Shown here: positions 47,665 to 60,342 of the stretch, piece after piece
Layout: every line of letters begins with the position of its first letter
Position numbering within the stretch: position 1 is the first letter of the stretch
Origin: Rotaria sp. Silwood1
Lineage: Eukaryota; Rotifera; Eurotatoria; Philodinida; Philodinidae
Direction of reading: 5' to 3'
Length of the DNA: 64,000 nucleotides
NCBI GenBank assembly: GCA_905250075.1
Contig: CAJNOP010000004.1
Location: 2,108,971-2,172,970 of the forward strand
Position numbers and translations under genes: made by a program
The notes under the pieces: generated by a model
The model's input: only the letters and a program-made list of their open reading frames with translations
What the model was told of the DNA's origin: nothing
Databases searched by the model: none

Positions 47665-50600
47665 ATGTTCTTTCTTCATATTTTGTACACAATTGCCCTT
47701 GCTATAAGTCTTGTTTTGGCTATATTAATCATAATTTTGGTATGGTTATTTCATCTTAGTGGAATGAGTTACAGGTAAGAATTCATTTTTTATTCATTTG
47801 AAAAGTTTTCCTTGATATAAATCAATTTCTGTTATTAGTTGTTGTTTTTTTAAAATAACTCATAAAATTATTTTATGACGCAAATAAATGGAAATTAGAA
47901 TAATTTTTTTTCCACGTGTGATAATATATTTTGATGATATTTTTTATTGATACGAATGTTATTGACAAATTTTTCTTCATGATTTTTCGCTATATTATTG
48001 CGTAAAAAAAAAAATATAAAAATAGATTAATGATTATTTCTTTTTTTCTTTTAATGATCACGATTTGTTGACCAACGACTTTCGTTTAATGTTAAAATGA
48101 ATGCTTCTTTTCTTTTCTTATTGTACATGCATATACATATATATACAATATATAGATATCGATCTATACACATGAATGAATTGATCAATTCTAAGAGCGT
48201 GCGTCGATGCGAAATAAAGATATAGTGTCAATGATAATGAACTTGACCTCATCTTTGCATTTTTTTTTGTTCTCTCTAGAGACGTCCTCGACTATCATAA
48301 TAATAAGTAAAGAAATCAACAAAATATAAAAAAAAAAAAACAATGATGAATTGGTTCGATCACATAATGTAAAGATGTATGTTTTTGACGCATGCACATT
48401 TTTCTACTACACCAAATTCTGGTGTTTGTATTGTGTGTTAAAGAATAATAAAGAAGCTTAATACGAAGAAAAAAAAAAGCATTAATTGGTATTTTTCATT
48501 CTTTCTTTACGGAAGACGGAAAACAAGAAAAATATCAAGCAGGGACATTATAACTAAAATACGAAAACCAAAAATATGTAGATTATTCGACAATATCAAT
48601 AAAAACAAATTGAAATTCTGTATACAACACCTACACATGCTGTTCAGAAAATTTAATTGATTATTGTTTGTTTTTTTAAATTATAAATAGAAAAAAAAAA
48701 TATATACAAGAGAAGAAAATATACTAATTAAAATTTTAATAAAATAGTCATGTTTATCCAATGAATGATATCTTTTTTGTCTTTTTATTCTTTAGTTTAT
48801 ATAAATTCCACCGAAAGCCATCACATAGTAATCTCAAGGAACTACCAGGCGTTTCCATAATTAAGCCACTAACAGGAATCGATACAAATTTATATGAAAA
48901 TTTAAAAACATTTTTCAATCTTCAATATCCTCGTGTATGTTTATCATATTAAATTAATTTATAATTTCATTGTTTTTTATTTCATTTTCTTTTTTTTTGT
49001 GTTTTTAAACAGTATGAAATTCTTTTTTGTGTACAAGAACACGACAATGAATTAATTGATATGATCGAAAGACTTCGAGAAGAATATTCAGATGTTGACT
49101 CGAAATTATTTATCGGTAAGTACATTCAAAAACACAAGAAAAACAAAATTATCAATTCATTCTCTATTAAATAAATATTTAAAAAAAATAAAATTAATAA
49201 CAGGAACCCAATTATCTTCTGTAAAACAGGAGAGCGAGGTTGATGAAGAGCAGGAATATGACGACACACCATTGGTAACAACTATTAAAGATGAAAAACT
49301 ACGACGAAAGCAAATTTCTTTTTGGAACAAGTTTTTACGTTGTGGTATATAGTTTTCTTTCTAACCTTTCTATTTCATGGTCATATGCTTGAAGATCATA
49401 AATAGATTATTTAATTTATGAAAAAATAAAATTTCTATTGATAATAATTTTAACCAAGAACATAAAAATTAGCTTTTTTTTTTTTATCTATATTCTAATT
49501 AACATTTATTTATTTGTTTTTCTTAAAAATTTATTATTTATTTATTTCTTTAAATAGGTTCACAAAAACTTTTATCCGGTGATAAATTATTAAAAAATGG
49601 TACAATGGATATTAAAAATCCGAAAATATATAATATGTTACCTGCCTATGAAAAAGCTCAATATCCATATATATTAATATCAGATAGTGGTTTAATGATG
49701 CATGAACATACATTATATGATATGGTTATGTGTATGACCGATAATGTTGGTCTTGTTCATCAAATGCCATTTACATGTGATAGGAAAGGTTTTGCTGCAT
49801 CTGTTGAAAAGGTTTGTCTAATAGATTTAAAACGAAAGAAAATTAAATTATATCATTATTTATTCGAGAATAACACAATTATAATAGAATCTTTGTCCTT
49901 ACGTATTCGATATCAAATAGTAACAAAAAATAAAAACAACAAAGAAACAATTTATTTTATATTTCACAAAAAAAAAAAAAAAAAAAATTAAAGACAAATA
50001 TGTACTTTTTTATGAAAATAATTTAAAATTGAATTTTAAGTAATCGAAAAATTAATATTTTAGTTTTTCTTTTTTATTTAAGGTTTATTTCGGTACACAA
50101 CATGCTCGTATGTATATGACAATCAATTTAATTGGTATAAATTGTGTTACTGGAATGTCATGTTTAATACGTAAAGAATGTATTGATCGCGTTGGTGGTT
50201 TACGTGCTTTTGGTCATTATATAGCGGAAGATTATTATATAGCTTATGAAGTAGCTAAACAAGGTTGGAAATTACGTGTTGCATCAGCACCAGCACAACA
50301 AAATTCAGGCGAATATTCTGTATCAACATGGATTGATCGAATGATTCGATGGTGCAAATTGAGAATGCGTCTAAGTCCATTAGCTTATTTAGAACCATTA
50401 CAAGAGTGTTTTTCATCAGCTATATTAGCTGGTATAGTTACAAATTATTTATTTGAATGGAATGCTCTTGTTGTTGCTGCTTGTCATATTTTAATATGGT
50501 TCATTCTTGATTATCTTATGCTTCGAATAACACAAGTATAGTATTTTTCTTTTTTTTTTTGAAAAGATGAATACTTTTAGATTATAATATATTTATTTTT

Positions 50601-50951
50601 ATTCTTGTTTTATTTTAGGGTGGTGCATTACCTTTTTCAAAATTTGAATTTGCTATCGCATGGCTTGTTCGCGAATTTTCATCATTTTACATCTATTTTA
50701 AAGCATTCACTGGTTCGTCAACAGTTAAATGGCGTGGAAAAGAATATCGTCTTGGTTCAGGTACACGAGCAGAAGAATTATCTCCTTTATCGTTACCACC
50801 ACCTGCACCATCTCTTCTTGTCGAATCATCATCATTATCATCTATATCATCGTCATCATCATCCTCTAATTCAACATTGCCAGTGGCTGGACCACATCTT
50901 TTATCTTCATCATCATTATCATCTACCAAACAATCATCTCAACTTGTATGA
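47665..50951 (+). CDS. UGCG: Ceramide glucosyltransferase, 510 aa
   Basis: Exons are 47665-47774, 48796-48934, 49013-49115, 49204-49344, 49558-49811, 50083-50535 and 50619-50951 (1533 nt, phases agree). The enzyme transfers glucose from UDP-glucose to ceramide on the cytosolic Golgi face. An N-terminal membrane helix (residues 5-30, mostly I/L/V) precedes a GT21 domain. Catalytic motifs are D1 CVQEHDN (about 89-95), D2 SDSG (206-209), D3 AEDYYIA (297-303) and RMIRW (335-339). [18 protein letters not shown] and [16 protein letters not shown] follow the human order. Two additions compared with the ~394-aa human enzyme are an acidic/basic insertion of about 60 residues (119-180) between D1 and NPKI, and a Ser-rich tail beyond about 455. 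Intron 1 is about 1 kb; the others are 76-270 nt. Confidence 0.93.
47775..48795 (+). other. UGCG intron 1
   Basis: 1.0-kb intron between the membrane-anchor exon and the catalytic exons (donor GTAAGAAT, acceptor ATTCTTTAG). It is AT-rich with poly-A and poly-T runs; no nested gene was seen. Confidence 0.7.
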
Positions 50952-51667
50952 AATTGTTTTCTTTATCATGTTTTTCATTTGATCTCGTTTGTTTGTTTTT
51001 TCTCATTTTTACTCATATACGTGCTGGTCACGTTAAACTCGTATGGTTACAATTTATGATGAAGATAGTATAACACTTATTCTCTGGCGCTGTCTTAATC
51101 CGAGTTTTCAACAATAAGCTTAGCATTTATTATTCATCTAACAGTGTTTTATTTGTTCTATTCTCTACTATTTTATATCTATTTCTTTTTTTTTCTTCTG
51201 TCTTGATCCTAAGAATGATTCTTGTCTGTTCATTTGTCTTGTTCTTTTTGTTGTCTTTATCTTCTTATTCTTCTTGTTCTTTTTTTCTATTGGCTTCATA
51301 CATTTGTTCTTTTTTGTCTTTTGTTTGTTTGGTGATTATTGTTATATGCTGAGAAATAAGAAAAAGAAAAATGCGTACTTAAAGAAAAAAAATAATCTTC
51401 GATAATCAAAATAATTGATTTAAAAGAAATAAAAAAAAAATATATTGATGTGTTTCCTTATGAAAAAAAAAATATTCTTACAATTGATTAAGACATCCGT
51501 ATCGAAAATAATATATAATGGTTTTGTTTCTGACGAAAATGGTTCATTGGAAATGTATAAGAAACAATATATTGTATTCATGTATATATGAAAAATATAG
51601 GTGTAGCAAGCAAATGTTTAGTACAAAATACTATTATTATTAGAATACTAGAAGTTGTGGTTAGAGA

Positions 51668-51681
51668 GGGGGGGGGGGGGG
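51668..51681 (+). repeat. G14 homopolymer
   Basis: Fourteen consecutive G in an otherwise very AT-rich region. It could form a G-quadruplex. It could also be a length-variable or assembly-sensitive tract. Confidence 0.8.
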
Positions 51682-52910
51682 AGAACGAAACTTATCGTGA
51701 CCCGAAACCTATCACCAAACTAATCTCCTCTGCAACCTTATTTACCTTGCAATGACATTGTCTATTATTTTAATTTTATGTTGTGGCAGAGAATAATAAA
51801 TGATATGTTTAAAATTTTATATCTGTTCAAAGCTATCACGAAGTTGTAAATGATTGGCAAAAATTCGAATATTCGGAAAATTCCAATCAAGAACTCTGAC
51901 TAAGACTATATGGCAAAGTTATTCTAATAAGATGACAACATAGTATTCAAAACTTTTGAATACTTCTAAGTACACTTGATACTCTTATTAGTATTTTAAA
52001 AATGATATTGACATGAATCAGAATTCATTGTATGCTATTGAATGTAATAAAGTATCTATTTCATCATGCATTTTTGTAAAGAAACTATATCGTCTTTAAT
52101 TGTCAGTGCTACTTATAAGGTCATCAACAAATTTGATGTGTTCAATAATGTATACAAAGTAAGTATAATTCTTTATGCATACATTTTTTGTTCACAATTC
52201 AATTCTTTTGTCATACTTTGTTGTAATACAATATTGAATTATGATGCTTGAAATAGGAAAAGAAAATCAGTAGTTAAACAAACCAACATAAGAATGTAAA
52301 ACAACCGATGAAATAAAAAATTCACTTTACGTGATGTCAATAAGAAATTCAAAAATACCACGTATGTATACAATACGATAATGTGATATTTGTTTTTAAT
52401 ACATACTTTCATCTGTAAGTCAATAAATGAATTACAAAATTCAATACTGCCAAAATAAATTGCATAAAAATCCTTTAGATAAGTCACTAGTCTTAAACTG
52501 TGTATTAAATATGGCCATGAAATCTACAAATATTGACAGAATATTAAGTGATGTATAGATATCTTGTACTAACAAGATATAATCCTATATAACTATAGAT
52601 ATCATAGAGTTGGTAATAAAATATTCAAATTTTAATTGAAACAAACCTTCCTTTTAAGACCTCACCCCCTCATACAAAAGTCAATTTTCATCAGAAAGGT
52701 CAAAATTGAGATAAATACATGAAGAGATAGCTCGTCATTTGCTCTTTCATAGACGATAGAAATTTTTCTTCGATGCCTCATTTCTGTTTCAGAAAATATT
52801 CGAGATTCCTGACAACCCCTATTTGAAAAACCAGCGTTTTTTTGAAAAACGAAAAAAAAATCTTTTTCGCTTTTTTTCTCAGTTCACGATATGTCGAATG
52901 CGCAATCCGT

Positions 52911-53217
52911 TTTTCTCAGTCCCAGTTCATGTGATGTGTTTAAATTTTTTTTTTTTTGTTGGAAAGAGCACGTCAAGACACAGGTCACCACAATCCTTTT
53001 TTTTAAATAAGCTTTTTCATAATAATATAAGAAAATATCTCTATAGAAAAACCGCCATTTTTTAGCGGTTTTTTTGAGTCATTGAACTTGTGATTGCTTC
53101 TTTTCGCTTAAAAAGTAAGAATTTAAAAAAAGGACTCTGTGGTGCCCTGCATCCTGACATGCTCTTTCAAACAAAAAAAGAATTTAAATACATCACATGG
53201 ACGGGAACTGAGAAAAA
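52911..53217. repeat. Inverted repeat with a nested central hairpin
   Basis: The left arm (about 52911-53010) and right arm (about 53115-53217) are inverted copies; shared blocks include TTCTCAGT, CATGTGATG, TTTAAAT, GAAAGAGCA and GTCACCACA/GGCACCACA. In the middle, AAAAACCGC (53047-53055) pairs with GCGGTTTTT (53065-53073). The interior is non-coding; probably a foldback relic. Confidence 0.6.
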
Positions 53218-54473
53218 TGGGTTGCCAAAATTGCTATCTTTGACTCTTGTTTAACTGGTGTTTCCGTCAAAGGTCATAATATCGGGCTAAAAATTTTACC
53301 ATAGCTTTTCCACAACAGCTCCAACATATTCTGAAAATTTCATGTCATTTGAACGTTCCTGGGCTGATATCGATATTTGACGGGAGGGGGCCTTAATGTT
53401 AGATTTTATTATTTTCTTTCTTTCAAATTTCAATTCTGAAAGTACTTTATTTTACTACCTTTGTTATCATCTTTCAATAAATATAAACATGAAGGTCATT
53501 TAAATCATTGTCTCATATTATAAACTATTAGACATTATCTATCAATTAATCTTAAATATGTACTATTAGTAGCATTCTATTTGAAACAATGACATATAGC
53601 AGTTGATGAATGTATCAATATATTACAATCAAGTCGTACTTGTTCAAGAAAGAAGTATGAACATATCAAACAGAGATCCAGAAGACGAGTTTTGTGCTTT
53701 AGTCCAGTCGCATCTAACATTATGCAAATCTGGACGGAATAAATGCTGCGTTATTCTATTGTTTGAGGTGTTTTCGGAAAAATATCGAAGAAAACAGAAA
53801 GAAAAAGAGACGTAGTGGTTACACATAAGTATAATTAATGGCGTGGGACAAACTTCACAAAGTTATGATATCAACATTATTAGCAATAATAATAAATCAG
53901 ATAAGAATAAGAAAGATTTTTATTTATATATCTATAGATAATTAATACCAACTTATCATAAATAATAATAATTTAAAGGAAGAAAAAAGCGAAACTTCTA
54001 TGCAAAAAAAAGTCTACATGCGATACCTCAAATGATACTGACTTTTAATTGAATAAATAATTTCGTATATCAATATATATGAAACAGAATATATGACCAT
54101 GCAGTAAATTCTGTTCTTTATTTAAACATTAAAACTGATGTATTATTAATTAACTGACTACAAATATTCACGTATATGAATTGAATATTTATTTTAAATA
54201 ATAAATGATAATAAGAATACGCCATGGCAATATAAAACCAAAGAATAAGAATAAAAAGATCTATAGATGTGCAGAAGAGAAAAAAAAACGAAACCAATCT
54301 TGATTATTGAAAAAATGAATTCGATCATAAAAAAATTGTTTCATCGACAGTCCTAAAGAAAATCAAAAATACTAATCACTAATATGTTACTATTATTTTT
54401 CAATAGTTAATTAAATTACTAAGAAATGAGAAAGTTTCTTCTCAAAGATTTTCACTTACCCTTTGCTATTTTT

Positions 54474-55055
54474 TTATGATTCGACAGATTGTTGTTGTTG
54501 TTCTTCTTCTTCTTCTTCACTATAAACTTGATTACTATTGCCAATCAAAGTTGTTGAAGTAGTATTTAATGATTCTTCAGTAATATTCAAAGTATTTGCT
54601 TGATATTCTTGTTCATTCAAATTTTGTTTATTTTCAACCTGATAATCAGTCGATATGATACTATTTCGAATACAAGCATTCCGAAGTTCTTGTACATCTT
54701 TATTTGAAATTTCAGGTTGATAACCTGTATTTACTTGAGCTGTACTAGTATTCGACGAAACAATATTATTTACTGTAGACATCTGATCACAGACCAAATG
54801 TTCAGTGGATGTCGGTGGTGATAATATAATACTTTCTGTACTTGTACTTTTGTCTACCTTTTTTGTAGATGATTTTTTATTTAATTTTGGTTCTTTTTTC
54901 TTTTTATTCTTCTTCTTTAGTTGTTTGTTATTTTCAATTGTTGTCAGATCAAGATGATTTTTCGTATTTTCAACAGTTGTAATTGTTTGTTTCTGTTCAT
55001 CTTTGGTTTTTCCCAAGATTGATACACTTTTTGTTTTGGTTAATTTGGCACCCAT
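54474..55055 (-). CDS. Putative N-myristoylated, Lys-rich, acidic-tailed protein, 193 aa
   Basis: Intact single-exon ORF from ATG at 55055 to TAA at 54474. The start MGAKLTKTKS fits the N-myristoylation pattern MGxxxS/T and resembles the beginnings of MARCKS and BASP1. Residues about 45-66 form a basic patch (KKKNKKKKEPKLNKK), a possible membrane or calmodulin effector region. The tail ends in an acidic run followed by QQQQSVES. The middle is Ser/Thr/Asn-rich and probably disordered. Similarity is compositional, not a true alignment, so membership of the MARCKS/BASP1 group is a guess. If correct it would bind the inner plasma membrane and phosphoinositides. Confidence 0.55.
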   Translation of the reverse strand: MGAKLTKTKSVSILGKTKDEQKQTITTVENTKNHLDLTTIENNKQLKKKNKKKKEPKLNKKSSTKKVDKSTSTESIILSPPTSTEHLVCDQMSTVNNIVSSNTSTAQVNTGYQPEISNKDVQELRNACIRNSIISTDYQVENKQNLNEQEYQANTLNITEESLNTTSTTLIGNSNQVYSEEEEEEQQQQSVES

Positions 55056-58000
55056 GATATATATCTACTAAAATGTAAAAAGTGAATACAAAACGATATA
55101 TAAACACGCAAGATATAGACAATATTGAATGTGTGCACGAATAGTGAATCAAGTATGTCTGAGAACAGGGAGCTGCAAGCAAGTACTGATACAAAAGAAG
55201 AACGAGAGATAGAAAAGACAGAGATAACAATGGAATGTATGTTGTCGATGTATATGTATACAGCGTTGTTGTTTTTTAAGTATTCTAGGATGAATCTTTC
55301 TCTTATAATGATCGACAGCATTGACCATCAATAATGATAATAGTAGAACAAAAAAAAGAGTAAAAAGAAAAGATATAACGGTCAATATCATATGTAAACA
55401 TAGTTATCTATTGATGAGAACAAAACTGAATATGTTCGACATTAACGAAAAACAAAACCGTATGATATAAGTAATAAATACTTGAATTTTTAAGTATACA
55501 AATAACATATGATCTGGTGTTATGATATTTGTCTTGTTATTGAAATCTATATTGATGAATTGTGAAATATCGAAAATTGTACAGCTATAATTGTGGTTAT
55601 TGTTTCTAAAATGAATAATGTATTACGAACATTTATTAAAAATCTTAAATTATGATATGAACAATAAACTCAAAAATATGCATAAATAGAACAAACATGT
55701 TAAAGATCAAGTTCGAATACGTTCAACGACAAATACCTTCCAAGCAAATAAAAATCTTCGGAATAATTTCTTTTCATTTGATAGATTCCATTTTGCAATC
55801 ATGAATCGATGAATACATAATTAGGGATATCTATTGAGTGTTAATCTATGTTACAATGTTCTAATTAAATCATCCATCACATTAGAATTGAATGAAAAGA
55901 GTAGCAAACTGTGAAATTGATATTTTGAGAATATATATGTTTTTTCTACAAGAAGATCATCTACGACGACATCTCCAGATTTAACTCATTTATATCTCAT
56001 TCAAACAAGGATAACGAAATAGTAAAAAAAAAGAACAAAGAAAATTTTTCTCCAAGATTGTTCCTTCAAACATGATGAATATCATGTTTTTATCATTCGC
56101 TTCTAATATTCAAGAAAATTAGAAAATTTATACGACAGCTGTAATAAATTATAAGAGTCTCAAATTTTTAATAGAGATTGTTCTAGTAATCTAATCAGGA
56201 CAAGCATTTTCAATCGCCGAAAAGAGCACAATTTCTGTCGTAAATGTTAAAAAATAATACCTCGTTGTCATTGGTTTTTGGATCGTACGCTGTCGTTTCT
56301 AGATTATGAAACTGCCAAGGATTAATTATATTTAGGCCGGTTAGTTTCTATGCAGTAGCTTGCATATGCTTTCTGTTATTATGAAAAGTTTTATTTTATA
56401 AGTAGACTTTATACAAAGAGATTAATGAGTACACAATAAATCCATAGTATGAGTGTGAAAGAAGATGGCATACAGAAACAATAGTGACGTGTCGAAAAGG
56501 ATAATCATAAATTCTTAGAGATGAACTAGTTGTTTAACACGAACACACAACGTTCTGTAAAGATACTTTTTGGAATAAGAGAATTATCACATCCGTTTTT
56601 CTACGTTTTCAAACATTGATCAACTATGATTTGCATACAGAGCAATCAAAATTAGAATTGCAACTTGAAAAAAAAAATAAAAAAATTGAATATCTAGAAT
56701 ATACAAGAATGAATCTTCTTAGCTAAGATAATTGCCAAAAAAGAAAATTGTATTCTTTTTTTCAAGATTTTATTAATCAGCATTATGATGATCATCCTGT
56801 AGACCGACACAAAGACTTATCTGATGGGTACGCATCATTTCGTCCAATAAATCTCAATAAAGTGCCTTGTATACGAGGCAATGTAATCTGACATTCATTG
56901 CTGAGCAATCTCATCAAGTATTGAGGTAATCATATGTCTAGCTTGAACATTCACATGATCTCAACGAGGTAGAGCATACTGAAATAATAACTAAAGATGA
57001 AATGGAAAAATAAATATTAACATAGATCGGATGTAAACGCTATTGTAAAGACATATTCAAACTTTGAGATGTCAAAGTTTTGAACAAACATGGAAACAAA
57101 TATTGAGCTTTTTGAAAGTCTTCCATGCTTCTATTCAACTTAACTTCGTGCAGAGATATATTTTTGAGGACCTGAACAATGGCTCATTAGGACATTTATT
57201 CGTAAGTGTGAGTGTTGATGTGAATCTTCTCTTTATCTATACCTCACATCCATATCCTACGTGATACTTAGTTTGAATTTTAACTTATGAATTCTACATT
57301 CTACAATAGTCAAAACGATAAATAAATTATAGATTGTAAAATATTAACAGTGGCAAACAAAATAGCAAATAAGATTATGAGTAACTTGTATATAAAAAGT
57401 CTTTGCACAAAATATATGATCAATTTTCGCTTATTTGTTAGTCACTGAGAAGAATCAAAAGCAATCAGCTAGAATTAGAATATCATGTTCTTTCTAATTT
57501 TATATTCAGAAATCTTCTTCTTCTGACTTTAAGTAAGTCTATAGAGAGCAAATGTTTAACGAAGGTCAAAAAAACAGCATGTATGCATGATTTCTTATGT
57601 AATTTAGTTTTGTATTTTTGAGAAGAATTGTTTCGATTTGACCTACAAGAAAGTCTTTTAAACATCTAGTGATAGAGCGATAGTTGCTCTACAAAATACC
57701 AAATTTATTTCTCTTTCTGCACATTTACTAAAAATAATTAAATTCTATTGGATTCTAAATACAAAAATTCCAAAGAAACCTCTTCTCCTGAAAACTGCTA
57801 TCTCACTTAAAAAGTAAGTGTTAGAAGAACTGTCTATAGATTTTGATTTTTTAGAGTTCGGCTTACTGAAATGTATAATTTAGTAGAAAAATTAAATTCT
57901 ATGCAACATGAAATGATCAAAACTAACCAAAATCGTTATTTATAGTAGTAATGAATAATAGAAGAAATTCTATTTGTGCTTAATGAAAACAACATTTTTG

Positions 58001-59197
58001 ATTCATTGAAACATTTTGCTCACAGCTGATTAACTGTAAGTCAATAAAAAAGTTGTTAACAATCATTTAGAAAGAACATCGAATTCTAATTTCAAATGAC
58101 TAATTTTGAATTTTTTCAACGATATATCGATGTCCGAAAAATGAGCAAATATATTTGTGAATATCTTTTAAATTGATATTTTTTGTAACCATTGACTTTA
58201 CTTGCCATCAGAGATCGGTTTCCGTGAACTATTTTTAATCTAGAAAGAAAATAATAATATATTGTTAGAAAGAATATGAATTCATGATTCTAGATGATTA
58301 TTTTTAATTCTCTCCAGTGACTGATAAATGAACAAAAATTAATAATATATAGTGTGCAAAGACTTCATATGTAGATTATATGAATCGAAACATTATGATC
58401 ATGATTCTATCGAAATAGTCCTTGACAAAATCTTTTCTTTATTATTATTTGGTTATATTTCTATCTTCAAGAAATCAATCAAAATAGATCTTATCATTTT
58501 CATCAAGCATTTAGAAAAAATTCTTCATTAATCTTTGACTGTTCAGCAACACTTTTTTTTTTGTCTGAATTACAAATACAAAATCTATTGATTAAGCCTA
58601 AAAAAAATTTTTATAACAATCAATATAATTCTTGATTTTTTTTATGCTCTACATGAAAATAATTTATCTTTTTTCAGACGATCATCATTGAAAACATTAT
58701 CAATATAGTTAATATAGATTCTATCTGAACTAAAATGATCGTTCACGTCTGTTTCACATCAAACTATCCTCATATTGTTTTTTTTTTCGTTCACAAATCA
58801 ATCGCTCAAATCATAAAATTACTATAAGCAATGATTCTATTCTATATTTACATATAATAATTAATCCTAGATGCTATTCATGCTTACAGATATAGAACAA
58901 TAAAATAATAATAATTGCTGGACTAAATCCAAATTTTCGTATGTTTTAATATTAAACCTGACACCAAAACAAAACATCAACAAAAGAATTTCTATCGAAA
59001 AAAACAAAAATGACAAAAAATTCGATTGTTTTGCACATGAAAAAAAAAAAAGAAGAAAACAATGAAAAATCTGATTAATAGAAAACAAAAAAAAAAAAGG
59101 TAAGTAATGCACAATGACAGTTAAACATCTATAAGGTAAAGGGGGAAAACAAAAGCAGTCGTCTGATTATCAATAGATAAAATGCACAAATATGTAA
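55056..59197. other. Intergenic, no gene recognised
   Basis: 4.1 kb, AT-rich. It was checked for an SH3 exon belonging to the syndapin gene; no ALYDYEG-like, WW or PxNYV-like coding segment was seen on the minus strand. Short ORFs are not supported. Confidence 0.5.
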
Positions 59198-60342
59198 TCA
59201 ATCATGATATTCTTCAAATTCTGGCCATCGATTATTTGTTTGTGTGCCTAGAAATAAAATATGCATAAACAAACTAGAATATAAAAAATAATTTATTTTT
59301 ATACCATAATTTTGATCCCACCAATTTAAATCTTGTTCAGCACTATGTGTATTTAAACCTATCTTATAATCATCGATCATCTTGTTCAAGATCACACTAA
59401 AACAAAAAGAAAATTTTGAAATTTTAATTTTTTTTTTTTTCTCAAAAATTTACTTGTCGTGTGTTAATGTTTCTAATAATTTAAAAAATTCATCATATGT
59501 TTCTTTAAAAAATTCTAAACGTTTTCTTTCAAATGTTTGTGTTCGTTCAAAAACTTCTTTCATAGCTAATTCATAACGTGGTCTTTGTTCTCGAGCTTCA
59601 TTTATTGCTTGTTCATATTTTGTTTTAGTAAATCCAACTTCACGTCTTGCTACTTCAGCTTTATCAGCTAATTTTTTTCGATTTTCATCTGATGCATTAC
59701 GTTCAGCATCATCAGCGGATTTAGCTGTTTTACATGCTGCATAATAAGCTGATTTTGATTCATTTATTTTTTCTAATAATTTAGTCCAAGATTTTTGTGC
59801 ATCAATAAAATCTTTTTCAAATTCTTTTGTTTTTTTATAATGTATTAAAGATTTTTCATAATTATCTTTACGCCATTGTCGAAGTTTAGGTATTAATGAA
59901 TCTGTAAGTGAAGATGATAATGCTCCATGAACATCAGCCATTTGTTCACCTAGAATATTTGTTTTATAAACTAAATAAAAAAAGACAAAGAGAAAAAATT
60001 ACCTGTTGTTACTGTTTGATCCCAAACTTTTTTATTTGTTCCATATTCTTGTGATTTTATTAATTCACCATGCCATTTACGTGACCAAGAACGTAATTGA
60101 TTTGTATAAGCTAATTCAAGTTGTGCTCGTTCTTCAAACATTTCAGCAAGTTGTAGAGCAAGATCATGACCATTTTCACATCGTTTCAATGCAATTGTAT
60201 AAGCACCTGGTTCATAAAAACCTCGACCATATGCTGAATTTGATGCAAATGCTTCAGGTCCAGCTGTAGCTGTACTTAAAATCGATGGTGATGGATTTGT
60301 TGATGAACTTGCTGCACTACTTTTACGATGGAATAAATTCAT
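59198..60342 (-). CDS. Syndapin/PACSIN-type F-BAR protein without SH3, 325 aa
   Basis: Exons are 60003-60342, 59454-59949, 59305-59396 and 59198-59247 (978 nt, phases agree). The F-BAR domain spans about residues 30-310 (FYEPGAYTIALKRCENGHDL, FEERAQLELAYTNQLRSWSR, QEYGT, FIDAQKSWTKLLEKI, YYAACKTAK, RYELAMKEVFERTQTFERK) and ends with NRWPEFEEYHD, matching PACSIN NWPQFEEW. F-BAR dimers bend membranes during endocytosis. Classical PACSINs continue with NPF motifs and a C-terminal SH3 that binds dynamin and N-WASP. Here a TGA follows directly after the F-BAR end, with no donor site to escape it. The N-terminus has a Ser/Ala-rich extension of about 30 residues. Confidence 0.88.

Larger units (their letters stand above)
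50952..54473. other. Intergenic; poly-G tract and inverted repeat
   Basis: 3.5 kb without a recognised gene. The stretch after UGCG (50990-51360) is pyrimidine-rich, probably 3' UTR or downstream flank. It contains a 14-base G run at 51668-51681 and the inverted repeat at 52911-53217. Small ORFs here have no family similarity. Confidence 0.5.
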
